Shown here: positions 18,609 to 27,718 of the stretch, piece by piece
Layout: the number at the start of each line of letters is the position of its first letter
How positions within the stretch are numbered: position 1 is the stretch's first letter
Source of the DNA: Sedimenticola sp.
GTDB taxonomy: Bacteria; Pseudomonadota; Gammaproteobacteria; Chromatiales; Chromatiaceae
Assembly: GCA_027068795.1 (NCBI GenBank)
Contig: JAMOMB010000094.1
Location: forward strand, 1-39,978
Reading direction: 5' to 3'
Length of the DNA stretch: 39,978 nt
Program-made: the position numbers and the translations under genes
Notes under the pieces: generated by a model
Database searches by the model: none
What the model was told of the DNA's origin: nothing
What the model saw: only the letters and a program-made list of their open reading frames with translations

Positions 18609-19442
18609 TCACAATTCACCCTCGACAAAGCCATGGCGCTTCACTACGGCATCGATTTCCAGCAGGGTTTCCAGCAGTTCGCGCATGCGCCCCAGAGGCC
18701 AGGAATTGGGTCCATCGCTCAAGGCCTGCTCCGGATTTTCATGGGTTTCCATGAACAGTCCGGAAACACCTGCCGCCACTGCCGCGCGCGCCAGCACGGG
18801 CACATGTTCACGTTGGCCGCCGGATGATTTCCCCAGACCGCCGGGCTGCTGCACCGAGTGGGTGGCATCGAACACCACGGGACAGCCGGTATCGCGCATG
18901 ACCGCCAGGCCCCGCATATCCGAAATCAGGGTGTTGTAGCCGAAAGATGCGCCGCGCTCGCAAACCATGATCTGCGAATTGCCTGCGGCGCGCGCTTTTT
19001 CCACCACATGGATCATGTCCCAGGGGGCCAGAAACTGCCCCTTTTTAATGTTCACGGGCCTGCCCTGGGCAGCGACGCGCTGGATAAAATTGGTCTGCCG
19101 GCAAAGAAATGCCGGAGTTTGCAGCACATCCGCAACAGCGGCCACTTCATTCAATGGCGTGTCTTCATGAACATCGGTGAGCACCGGAAGATTCAGGTCT
19201 TTACGCACCTGCTCCAGCACTTTCAACCCCTGTTCGATACCCGGACCGCGAAAGCTTTCATGGGAAGAGCGGTTGGCCTTGTCGAAGGAAGACTTGTAGA
19301 TGAGCGGAATTCCCAGCGCGCCGGCAATTTCCTTCAGGGCGCCCGCGGTATCCAGGGCCGAGTCCAGGCTTTCCACCACACAGGTGCCTGCAATCAGGAA
19401 CAAGGGCTGATCCAGGCCGACCTCGAAACCGCATAGATTCAT
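18609..19442 (-). CDS. kdsA: 3-deoxy-8-phosphooctulonate synthase (KDO 8-P synthase)
   Basis: A 277-residue class I aldolase-like enzyme that condenses phosphoenolpyruvate with arabinose 5-phosphate for the lipopolysaccharide core. Recognisable segments are [24 protein letters not shown], the PVLTDVHE strand, [13 protein letters not shown], and [12 protein letters not shown] near the C-terminus. It implies a Gram-negative outer membrane. It begins five bases after the pyrG stop and ends 78 bp before eno. Confidence 0.97.
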   Translation of the reverse strand: MNLCGFEVGLDQPLFLIAGTCVVESLDSALDTAGALKEIAGALGIPLIYKSSFDKANRSSHESFRGPGIEQGLKVLEQVRKDLNLPVLTDVHEDTPLNEVAAVADVLQTPAFLCRQTNFIQRVAAQGRPVNIKKGQFLAPWDMIHVVEKARAAGNSQIMVCERGASFGYNTLISDMRGLAVMRDTGCPVVFDATHSVQQPGGLGKSSGGQREHVPVLARAAVAAGVSGLFMETHENPEQALSDGPNSWPLGRMRELLETLLEIDAVVKRHGFVEGEL

Positions 19443-19447
19443 GGAAC

Positions 19448-21460
<2,013 letters not shown>

Positions 21461-21904
21461 ATGCACAAACTAGCAAAACTTATTGGCGCCAGCGCCATTG
21501 TCGGCATTGCAGCACTTTCCATCTCCACCGCCAGCGCATGGTGGGGCCCATGGGGCGACCGTGGATACGGCAATAACAATTGGGACAACATGGGTGACTG
21601 GATGGGAGACGGCACCGGCAGCACCGATTTCAACATGGGGTTTAGCGGGCGCGGCAATAGCAATGCCTATGGACGAGGCTACAATCGCTATGACAACCGT
21701 TACTATGGAGGCTACGCTCCTTATGGCTATGGCCCCGGATATGGTTATGGCCCGGGATACGGCTATGCCCCCGGCCCGGGATACGGCCCTGGCCCGGGAT
21801 ACGGGTATGCGCCAGCCCCCGGGTACGGTTATCCCGGCATGATGCCGCCCCCTCCTCCGGCTGCAACCCAGAGCGCCCCTGCCACCCCAGCCCCAAGCAA
21901 CTGA
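21461..21904 (+). CDS. Secreted Gly/Tyr/Pro-rich protein, sulfur globule protein-like
   Basis: A 147-residue protein with a clear signal peptide (charged MHKLAK, hydrophobic core to about residue 23, cleavage expected after ISTASA before WWGPWG). The mature part is low-complexity: Asn/Gly/Asp-rich first, then tandem GYGPGYGYGP and APGPGYGPGP units, then a Pro-rich tail with PPPPPAA. This composition, size and export match the small structural proteins that coat periplasmic sulfur globules in Allochromatium-like bacteria (SgpA/B/CV1). Sequence identity cannot be judged because such repeats drift, so another periplasmic or surface structural role is possible. It has the strong site AAGGAG eight bases before the ATG and its own terminator, so it is monocistronic and probably highly expressed. 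Confidence 0.7.
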   Translation: MHKLAKLIGASAIVGIAALSISTASAWWGPWGDRGYGNNNWDNMGDWMGDGTGSTDFNMGFSGRGNSNAYGRGYNRYDNRYYGGYAPYGYGPGYGYGPGYGYAPGPGYGPGPGYGYAPAPGYGYPGMMPPPPPAATQSAPATPAPSN

Positions 21905-21951
21905 GGTTGCCTCTGCAACCACCGGGGTTACTTGTCGCCCGGTTGTCACAA

Positions 21952-21983
21952 AACCATTGGCCTGCCCAGCCAATGGTTTTTTT
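21952..21983 (+). terminator. Rho-independent terminator of the sulfur-globule-like gene
   Basis: AACCATTGGC and GCCAATGGTT form a perfect 10-bp stem with a 7-base loop, followed by five more T, 48 bases after the stop codon. An A run precedes the left arm, so it could also work weakly on the other strand. Confidence 0.9.
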
Positions 21984-22034
21984 GTGCCTGGCCGATAGCC
22001 AAAACCTGGTGGAAAAAATGTTTCGCGTCGAGTA

Positions 22035-22048
22035 TTGATCTGGATCAG
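22035..22048. promoter_or_regulatory. FNR box upstream of fnr1
   Basis: TTGATCTGGATCAG matches the FNR/ANR consensus TTGAT-N4-ATCAA at 9 of 10 positions. It lies about 210 bases before the fnr1 start codon and after the preceding terminator, so it most likely serves fnr1. Its left half overlaps a possible -35 (TTGATC, 17 bases, CAGAAT at 22058-22063), which would make it a site of negative autoregulation. Confidence 0.65.
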
Positions 22049-22257
22049 TTTTAGCGACAGAATACACCATCACAAATCAATTCAGCCAAAGGAACCTCTT
22101 ACGATTCAAATCCGGGCAAAGCAGTTTGCGGCACAGAGACATTCTGACCCGTGACACCGAAAGCCTCGAATATCCGCGGGCAGTCGATTGTCCTCGGGAT
22201 ATTGAGTAGCAAATGCTAGGCCCTGACTTGATCCCCGAGGATCCGTGAAACCACACA

Positions 22258-23031
22258 TTGAGAACTCCATTGCCGAAAAACAAGGTTGTCTCCCTGAACA
22301 AACTCAAGGTCGCTTGCAAGAACTGCGGGCTGGCGAAACTTTGCCTCCCCCTGGGGCTTGACAGCGGCGACATCGATCAACTCGACGCCATTGTGCAGCG
22401 CAACCGTCCCCTGCACCGTGGCGGCCATGTATTTCAGACCGGCGACAAGTTTCGCAGTCTTTATGTTGTAAAAACCGGCACCATCAAAACCTATACCCAG
22501 TGCCCTAACGGTTCGGAGCAAGTAGTGGGCTTCCATCTCCCGGGAGAAGTCGTTGGCCTGGACGGCATCGAGTGCGACAAGCATCTGTGCTCCGCCAAGG
22601 CGCTGGAGACCACGGCTGTTTGCGAAGTGCCATTCGGGCGCCTTGAAGAGCTGACTTCTTCCATACCCGGCTTGCAACACCAGCTGTTTCGTTTGATGAG
22701 TCGCGAGATCACCAAGGAAACCGGCTTGATGGTGCTACTGGGAAAAAGCACGGCCGAAGAACGCCTTGCTGCTTTTCTGCTCAGCCTCTCCGTGCGCTTC
22801 CACAACCGCGGATTCTCTCCCGTGGAATTCAATCTGAGCATGTCCCGCCAGGAAATCGGCTCTTACCTGGGCCTGGCCCTGGAAACCGTCAGCCGTTTGT
22901 TTACTCATTTTCAGGAAGAAAGCATTCTTCTTGTGGACCGGAAGCACATCAAAATATTGGACATGGATCAGCTGTATAACCTGCTTTCCAACCAAACCAC
23001 GTGCCTCGACAGATTACAGGCGCCCAATTAA
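22258..23031 (+). CDS. fnr: FNR-type oxygen-sensing transcription regulator
   Basis: A 257-residue Crp/Fnr-family regulator. With the TTG start at 22258 the cysteines fall at 20, 23, 29 and 122, the same numbers as the four [4Fe-4S] ligands of E. coli FNR, which supports this start despite a poor ribosome site. The cyclic-nucleotide-like fold is present (FHLPGEVVGLDGIE), as are the dimer helix and a C-terminal HTH whose recognition helix LGLALETVSRLF keeps the Glu-x-x-Ser-Arg residues that read TTGAT. It should be an oxygen-labile activator/repressor acting in the cytoplasm. It sits just before a second paralog and the cbb3 oxidase operon; FNR boxes lie ahead of itself and of ccoN. Confidence 0.93.
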   Translation: MRTPLPKNKVVSLNKLKVACKNCGLAKLCLPLGLDSGDIDQLDAIVQRNRPLHRGGHVFQTGDKFRSLYVVKTGTIKTYTQCPNGSEQVVGFHLPGEVVGLDGIECDKHLCSAKALETTAVCEVPFGRLEELTSSIPGLQHQLFRLMSREITKETGLMVLLGKSTAEERLAAFLLSLSVRFHNRGFSPVEFNLSMSRQEIGSYLGLALETVSRLFTHFQEESILLVDRKHIKILDMDQLYNLLSNQTTCLDRLQAPN

Positions 23032-23113
23032 CTCCAGTTCCTGCTTTTTCAACAACTGCTGAAAATCCAGCCCGCAGCGCAACCAAACCAATCTTTCATC
23101 CCAAGAACGAGCA

Positions 23114-23830
23114 ATGCAACTGAACAACACATCAGCCGTCATGTGCCGCAACTGTGCGCTCTACCAGACTGCTCGGGTATTGGGCCTGGAAACCCCGGAT
23201 TGCAGTTCCCTGAACCGCATCGTATTGCGCAATCTTCCAGTGAAAAAGCACGAGGTGCTGTATCACGAAGGAGAAGCTTTCCGCTATTTGTATCTGATCC
23301 ATTCCGGCTCCTGCATCAGCAACGCCACCATGCTGGGAGAACGCCGCCGCGTCATGGGGTTTTATCTTCCGGGCGAGATCGCCGGCATCGAAAACATCGG
23401 GCAAGAGACCTGTAACCACACCACTTACGCATTGGAAAAAGGCTCCATCTGCCAACTGGATTTTTCCGCCCTGGAAGAAACGCTTTCCAAGAACGAACTG
23501 ATCAATGTACAGAAATACCTGTTGGGTTCCGCCGCCCATCATGCACGGCAACTGCAATGGGAACGGTCGCTGACAGGCATGCAAACCGCCGAACAGCAAA
23601 TCGCCGCATTCCTGATGAATATCGCCAGCCGCCTGGATGCGCGCGGCTTTCCTGCGCGCCAGTTCCGGCTGCCCATGTCCCGCGAAGCTATTGCAGACTA
23701 TCTTGGCCTGGCCATGGAAACCGTCATTCGTACGCTGAAAAATCTTCAATCCCGAAATTTAATCGCCATCAAAGCAAAAAACATCGAGATCCTCGATGAA
23801 TCCCGCCTGAATTCCCTGCTCACCTCCTGA
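23114..23830 (+). CDS. Divergent FNR-family regulator lacking one cluster cysteine
   Basis: A 238-residue Crp/Fnr-family protein, clearly a paralog of the preceding gene (FYLPGEIAGIENIG, SREAIADYLGLAMETV). It has MCRNC (Cys11, Cys14) and the equivalent of Cys122 (SICQLDF, Cys113), but the position matching Cys29 is alanine (Ala20); extra cysteines are at 30, 67 and 100. In the recognition helix LGLAMETVIRTL the serine of Glu-x-x-Ser-Arg is replaced by isoleucine. A normal [4Fe-4S] switch and normal TTGAT reading are thus doubtful. It starts with ATG 82 bp after fnr, and the frame is intact to the end, so it looks functional. Its signal and targets are unknown; the cbb3 genes downstream are obvious candidates. 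Confidence 0.85.
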   Translation: MQLNNTSAVMCRNCALYQTARVLGLETPDCSSLNRIVLRNLPVKKHEVLYHEGEAFRYLYLIHSGSCISNATMLGERRRVMGFYLPGEIAGIENIGQETCNHTTYALEKGSICQLDFSALEETLSKNELINVQKYLLGSAAHHARQLQWERSLTGMQTAEQQIAAFLMNIASRLDARGFPARQFRLPMSREAIADYLGLAMETVIRTLKNLQSRNLIAIKAKNIEILDESRLNSLLTS

Positions 23831-24133
23831 GCGGCCGCAACCCGCCACCATTATTTGTTTCTTCCCGATCCCTCTGTTTTTGCTCCAAAAAAAACGCGCC
23901 TTTAGCGCCAAATCCCCCCGCCGTACCTGATCAAAATCAAATTTAACGCCAAAAAACTGACATTTCTCATATAACAACCCCTTAATCTTTGTATAATCCC
24001 GTCGGTCGGGAACCTTCTTTTGTTAAACAGGTCACGCATTTTTGCCTCGCCCCTGATGCTGTTCAGAAAACAAGGCTTCCGCGCATACAAGCTTTTGGGT
24101 TGTTTTTTTCGAAATCTGAACTGGGAGGTTTTC
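23831..24133 (+). promoter_or_regulatory. Promoter region of the cbb3 oxidase operon
   Basis: A 303-base non-coding gap. An FNR-like box CTGATCAAAATCAA lies at 23927-23940 (9 of 10 to TTGAT-N4-ATCAA). Two possible -10 elements follow: TATAAT at 23992-23997 with a poor -35, or CTTAAT at 23981-23986 with CTGACA at 23957-23962 (18-base spacer). Initiation near 24004 or 23993 puts the box centre about 70 or 60 bases upstream, both suitable for class I activation. A frame from TTG at 24020 into ccoN is open but not used. Confidence 0.65.
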
Positions 24134-25549
24134 GTGGAAGAAACGAAATATGATTTTGACGTCGTGCGGTGGTTCTCCATCATGGCGGTCGTCTATCTTG
24201 TTGTGGGAACCCTGGTGGGAACCTTCATCGCATCACAACTGGCATGGCCGTTCCTCAACTTTGACATCGCCGAACTTACTTTCGGCCGCTTACGGCCCCT
24301 TCACACAAATGCAGTAATCTTCGCTTTTGGCGGTTGCACCCTGTTTGCCACAGCGTTCTATAGCGTACAGCGAACCGGCAGCACCTCCCTGTGGAGTCCG
24401 AAAATGGCCTGGTTCACCTTCTGGGGATGGAACCTGATCATCGTCGCCGCCGTTATCACCCTGCCTCTGGGTATTACCCAGTCCAAGGAATATGCCGAAC
24501 TGGAATGGCCCATTGACCTGGCGATTGCCGTGGTCTGGCTGTCCTTCGGGTTGAATTTCATCATGACCGTCGCCAAACGCAAGACCAGTCACATCTATGT
24601 GTCCAACTGGTTCTTCATGGGCATGTTCGTCATGATTACCTATCTGCATGTGGTCAACAGCCTGGCAATTCCCGTCAGCCTGTTCAAATCCTACTCCATC
24701 TTCTCCGGGGTGCAGGACGCCATGATTCAGTGGTGGTGGGGACACAATGCCGTAGGCTTCTACCTTACTGCGGGCTTCCTCGGCATCATGTACTATTTTG
24801 TACCCAAGCAGGCAAACCGTCCGGTGTTCTCCTATCGCCTGTCTGTATTGCACTTCTGGGCACTGATGTTCGGCTATGTATGGCTGGGCGCACACCATCT
24901 GCAGTACACCGCCCTGCCCGACTGGACCGGCTCTATCGGCGCAGCCGTTTCCCTGGCCATGATCATCCCTTCCTGGGGTGGCGCCATCAACGGCATGATG
25001 ACCCTCTCCGGCGCGTGGGACAAACTGCGTGAGGACTACATTCTGCGCTTCATGATCATGTCCCTGGCCTTCTACGCCATGTCCACCTTCGAAGGCCCGG
25101 TCATGTCCGCCAAGTCGGTCAACGCGCTCTCCCACTACACCGACTGGACCGTAGGTCATGTTCACTCCGGGGCATTGGGCTGGGTCGCCATGGTGTCCGC
25201 CGGTGCACTCTATCACATGGTGGAAAAACTCTGGGGCACCAAGATGTATTCCGCCACACTGGTGAACGTGCACTTCTGGACCTCCACTATCGGCACTGTG
25301 ATCTACATTACCGCAATGTGGGTATCCGGCATCATGCAAGGCCTGATGTGGCGTGACTATGATGAGTTCGGCACACTGACTTACACCTTTGCCGAATCCG
25401 TTGCCGCCATGCACCCCTACTACGCCATGCGCGCCATCGGCGGCATGATCTTCTGGCTAGGTGGCGCCATCATGCTGTACAACGTCATCATGACCATTCG
25501 TCAGGCTTCCGCCCAGCGCAGCTCCACTGCTGCTGCGGCCACCGCTTAA
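24134..25549 (+). CDS. ccoN: cbb3-type cytochrome c oxidase subunit I
   Basis: A 471-residue heme-copper oxidase subunit with about 12 helices, site of oxygen reduction at high affinity. I start at the GTG at 24134 because GGGAGG lies five bases upstream and the product opens with [14 protein letters not shown] as in the family; a TTG 114 bases upstream gives an unlike extension. Histidine ligand segments are seen at [17 protein letters not shown] (low-spin heme), [15 protein letters not shown] (CuB), and [15 protein letters not shown] near the C-terminus. [15 protein letters not shown] is typical. It heads ccoNOQP behind an FNR-like box, so expression under low oxygen is expected. Confidence 0.98.
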   Translation: MEETKYDFDVVRWFSIMAVVYLVVGTLVGTFIASQLAWPFLNFDIAELTFGRLRPLHTNAVIFAFGGCTLFATAFYSVQRTGSTSLWSPKMAWFTFWGWNLIIVAAVITLPLGITQSKEYAELEWPIDLAIAVVWLSFGLNFIMTVAKRKTSHIYVSNWFFMGMFVMITYLHVVNSLAIPVSLFKSYSIFSGVQDAMIQWWWGHNAVGFYLTAGFLGIMYYFVPKQANRPVFSYRLSVLHFWALMFGYVWLGAHHLQYTALPDWTGSIGAAVSLAMIIPSWGGAINGMMTLSGAWDKLREDYILRFMIMSLAFYAMSTFEGPVMSAKSVNALSHYTDWTVGHVHSGALGWVAMVSAGALYHMVEKLWGTKMYSATLVNVHFWTSTIGTVIYITAMWVSGIMQGLMWRDYDEFGTLTYTFAESVAAMHPYYAMRAIGGMIFWLGGAIMLYNVIMTIRQASAQRSSTAAAATA

Positions 25550-25572
25550 CCGGATAACAGGAGAATCTAACA

Positions 25573-26295
25573 ATGGCTGATAAAATTCATTCAACCAAAC
25601 TGCAGGACAAGGCGGAACGCAATGTATTCGTCATGTTCGTTTTGCTCTTGGTATTGTTATCCGTAGGTGGCCTGGTGGAAATCGTTCCCCTGTTCTACCT
25701 CGACGACACCATGGAGCATAACAGGCACCCGGAAATCGTCTGGCAGGGCAATGTAGCCAAGGAGGATCGTAAAGACCTCAGCACCTGGAAGCCCGGTGAC
25801 GGCATCCGTCCCTACACTGCTCTTGAGCAGGCGGGGCGCGACGTCTATATCCGCGAAGGCTGTTATCTGTGCCACTCGCAACAGATCCGCCCCTTCCGTG
25901 ATGAGGCCGAGCGTTATGGTCACTACTCACTGGCTTCTGAATCCATGTACGACCACCCCTTCCAGTGGGGTTCCAAGCGTACTGGCCCCGATCTGGCAAG
26001 GGTTGGCGGCAAGTACTCCGATGAATGGCATGTTCAACACTTGCTGGCGCCACGTTCCGTGGTGCCCGAGTCCGTGATGCCCAACTATCCCTGGCTGATG
26101 GAAAACACCGTCGATGGCAAGCAGCTCAAGAAAAACCTTGAGGGATTGCGCATGATTGGTGTGCCCTATACCGATGCAGACATCGCCGCCGCCGCCGAGG
26201 TTGACGGCAAGTCCGAGATGGAAGCACTGGTCGCCTATCTGCAGGTATTGGGCACCATGGCCAATCTCAAGGAAGGCGTGGACTATCGTGAGTAA
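25573..26295 (+). CDS. ccoO: cbb3-type cytochrome c oxidase subunit II (mono-heme cytochrome c)
   Basis: A 240-residue membrane-anchored cytochrome c. One N-terminal transmembrane helix (about residues 17-40) leads to a periplasmic domain with the heme motif CYLCH near residues 97-101 ([18 protein letters not shown]) and the likely methionine ligand in SVMPNYPWL. It passes electrons from CcoP to CcoN. RBS AGGAG sits 24 bp after ccoN. The last codons overlap the GTG start of ccoQ by eight bases. Confidence 0.98.
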   Translation: MADKIHSTKLQDKAERNVFVMFVLLLVLLSVGGLVEIVPLFYLDDTMEHNRHPEIVWQGNVAKEDRKDLSTWKPGDGIRPYTALEQAGRDVYIREGCYLCHSQQIRPFRDEAERYGHYSLASESMYDHPFQWGSKRTGPDLARVGGKYSDEWHVQHLLAPRSVVPESVMPNYPWLMENTVDGKQLKKNLEGLRMIGVPYTDADIAAAAEVDGKSEMEALVAYLQVLGTMANLKEGVDYRE

Positions 26296-26494
26296 TCTTC
26301 GGGAATACTTCCAGACCAACTGGGCAGCAATGACCCTGCATGACTGGATCGGCATGATCCTGACTGTAGGGACATTTCTGGCCATGGTCTGGCTCTACAC
26401 CTATGTGTTCAACCCGAAGAACAAAGAACGTCTTGAATCACAACGGAACATTCCGTTTGACGAAAAGAATACAGACTCGGAGAAAGAAAAATGA
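26288..26494 (+). CDS. ccoQ: cbb3-type cytochrome c oxidase small subunit IV
   Basis: A 68-residue single-span membrane protein (helix about residues 20-39, [20 protein letters not shown]) with a charged C-terminal tail ending in DSEKEK. The start is a GTG at 26288 inside the end of ccoO, so translation is coupled to ccoO; longer readings upstream in this frame are shadows of ccoO. The motif [12 protein letters not shown] is typical of CcoQ, which stabilises the oxidase complex. Its stop overlaps the ccoP start by four bases (ATGA). Confidence 0.93.
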   Translation: MSNLREYFQTNWAAMTLHDWIGMILTVGTFLAMVWLYTYVFNPKNKERLESQRNIPFDEKNTDSEKEK

Positions 26495-27333
26495 GTGACA
26501 ATAGCAATCCTCACGGTCAGACTACCGGTCACGTCTGGGACGAGACCCTGGCGGAACTGACCAACCCGCCACCAAAATGGTGGATGCTCGGACTACATGC
26601 CAGCTGGATTCTGGTGGTGTTGTACACCCTGTACTATCCTTCCTGGCCATTGGTAAGCAGCCATTTCAAGGGTTTGGCCGGCTGGACTTCCATTGGCGAG
26701 TTCAAGAAGGACATGAAGGAAGTAACGGATATCCGCGCCAAATACGAAGACAAGCTGCCTGGCATGAGCGCCGCAGCCATCCTCGCCGACGACGAGCTGA
26801 AAAACTATGTAATGCGCTCTTCAAAGGTACTGTTTGGCGACAACTGCGCTGCCTGTCATGGCAGCGGTGGCGCCGGAAACCCTGGCTACCCCGCCTTGGT
26901 TGACGATGACTGGCTGTTCGGCGGCTCCATCGAGCTGATTGAACAATCCATTGCCGCTGGCCGCAAGGGAATGATGCCGAAAATGGGAGGCGCCCAGCTT
27001 AGCGATGCTGAAATCGACAAACTGGCTACAGCCATCCACAACGGCACCATCACTGAAGAACCCTTGTATGCCGCAAAGGGCTGTATCGGTTGTCATGGCC
27101 CTGATGGCAAAGGGATGGCGGCACTGGGCTCTGCCAACCTGGTTGACAAGATCTGGCGTTTCAAGGCCAAGGATCAACTGGCCAGCATCAAGGCCACCAT
27201 TGCTCATGGCGTCAATGACCCAACCGACCCCAATACCCGCAAGGCTGAAATGCCGGCCTGGAAAGGTCGTTTGACAGATACCCAGATCAAGAAGCTTGCC
27301 GTTTATGTGCATGCTCTTGGCGGTGGCCAGTAA
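26491..27333 (+). CDS. ccoP: cbb3-type cytochrome c oxidase subunit III (di-heme cytochrome c)
   Basis: A 280-residue protein with the FixP-type N-terminus HVWDETLAELTNPPPKWW. It has one membrane helix (about residues 32-50) and two cytochrome c domains with CAACHG (near residues 119-124) and CIGCHG (near 198-203), plus methionine-bearing segments MMPKMGG and AEMPAWKG. It accepts electrons from soluble cytochromes and hands them to CcoO. It is the last of the four structural genes and is followed by a strong hairpin and a 38-codon reading frame. Confidence 0.98.
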   Translation: MSDNSNPHGQTTGHVWDETLAELTNPPPKWWMLGLHASWILVVLYTLYYPSWPLVSSHFKGLAGWTSIGEFKKDMKEVTDIRAKYEDKLPGMSAAAILADDELKNYVMRSSKVLFGDNCAACHGSGGAGNPGYPALVDDDWLFGGSIELIEQSIAAGRKGMMPKMGGAQLSDAEIDKLATAIHNGTITEEPLYAAKGCIGCHGPDGKGMAALGSANLVDKIWRFKAKDQLASIKATIAHGVNDPTDPNTRKAEMPAWKGRLTDTQIKKLAVYVHALGGGQ

Positions 27334-27347
27334 GTAGTTAACCAGCG

Positions 27348-27372
27348 CAGGCGCCCGGTTTCCGGGCGCCTG
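27348..27372 (+). repeat. Perfect hairpin between ccoP and the small downstream gene
   Basis: CAGGCGCCCGG and CCGGGCGCCTG form an 11-bp perfect stem with a 3-base loop, 15 bases after the ccoP stop. The next bases are TCTACATCC, with no T run, so it is more likely an mRNA-protecting or attenuating hairpin than a full terminator. Confidence 0.75.
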
Positions 27373-27398
27373 TCTACATCCTTTCAGGAGGGATAATC

Positions 27399-27515
27399 AT
27401 GTCGGACTGGACAGCCATAGCATCTTATCTGTCAGTAACCGTTGCAGTAATCGTATTCTTGTTTCTGGTGTGGAAAATAAGAAAACTCATGAACGAATCA
27501 AAATCTGACGATTGA
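27399..27515 (+). CDS. 38-residue single-span membrane peptide, candidate extra cbb3 subunit
   Basis: A short frame, MSDWTAIASYLSVTVA to the end KSDD, with an excellent ribosome site (AGGAGGG ending six bases before the ATG). Residues 9-27 form one hydrophobic helix, followed by a positively charged stretch (WKIRKLM) and an acidic tail, so the C-terminus should face the cytoplasm. It lies between the ccoP hairpin and the terminator at 27541, which makes it the fifth gene of the ccoNOQP transcript. Small single-helix subunits of cbb3 oxidase are known: CcoQ, CcoH, and CcoM of Pseudomonas stutzeri at a similar length. I cannot show homology to CcoM; similarity here is size, topology and context. 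Confidence 0.75.
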   Translation: MSDWTAIASYLSVTVAVIVFLFLVWKIRKLMNESKSDD

Positions 27516-27540
27516 CGGCTATCACAACCAACCATATAAG

Positions 27541-27570
27541 CAGGGGAGCTGGAAAGCTCCCCTGTTTTTT
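27541..27570 (+). terminator. Rho-independent terminator of the ccoNOQP transcript
   Basis: CAGGGGAGCT and AGCTCCCCTG form a perfect 10-bp stem with loop GGAA, followed by six T. It separates the structural genes plus the 38-residue peptide from the ccoGHIS assembly genes. Confidence 0.93.
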
Positions 27571-27595
27571 GTTGCAATGCCTTGTTAATCCAGCA

Positions 27596-27611
27596 GATAT
27601 TGTGAAATATC
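27596..27611. promoter_or_regulatory. Palindrome upstream of ccoG, possible FNR-family site
   Basis: GATATT-GTGA-AATATC is a perfect inverted repeat with 6-bp arms. Read with a 3-base shift, TTGTG-AAAT-ATCAC matches the FNR consensus at 7 of 10 positions. A TATAAT at 27662-27667 with a poor -35 follows, so the site would sit roughly 65-70 bases before initiation, as at ccoN. Control by an FNR-type protein is inferred. Confidence 0.45.
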
Positions 27612-27718
27612 ACTGACAACATAACAACACAATGGCAATATCTAAGGCCACCCTATTCAGATATAATTAGCAGGTTCACCATTTGCCCCGTATATAGCAT
27701 GTGAATCAGGAGAACACG

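Noticed and set aside
22169-22203. AATATCC...GGATATT arms in the fnr leader as a riboswitch-like structure
   Set aside because: Only seven base pairs with a 21-base loop and no expression platform; too weak to report as a feature.
24020-24133. N-terminal extension of CcoN by 38 residues from a TTG
   Set aside because: The extension is unlike the family, lacks a ribosome site, and GGGAGG sits directly before the GTG at 24134.
24290-25414. A 374-codon open frame opposite ccoN
   Set aside because: The unusual Gly/His-rich composition is the mirror of membrane-helix codons in ccoN; no start signal.
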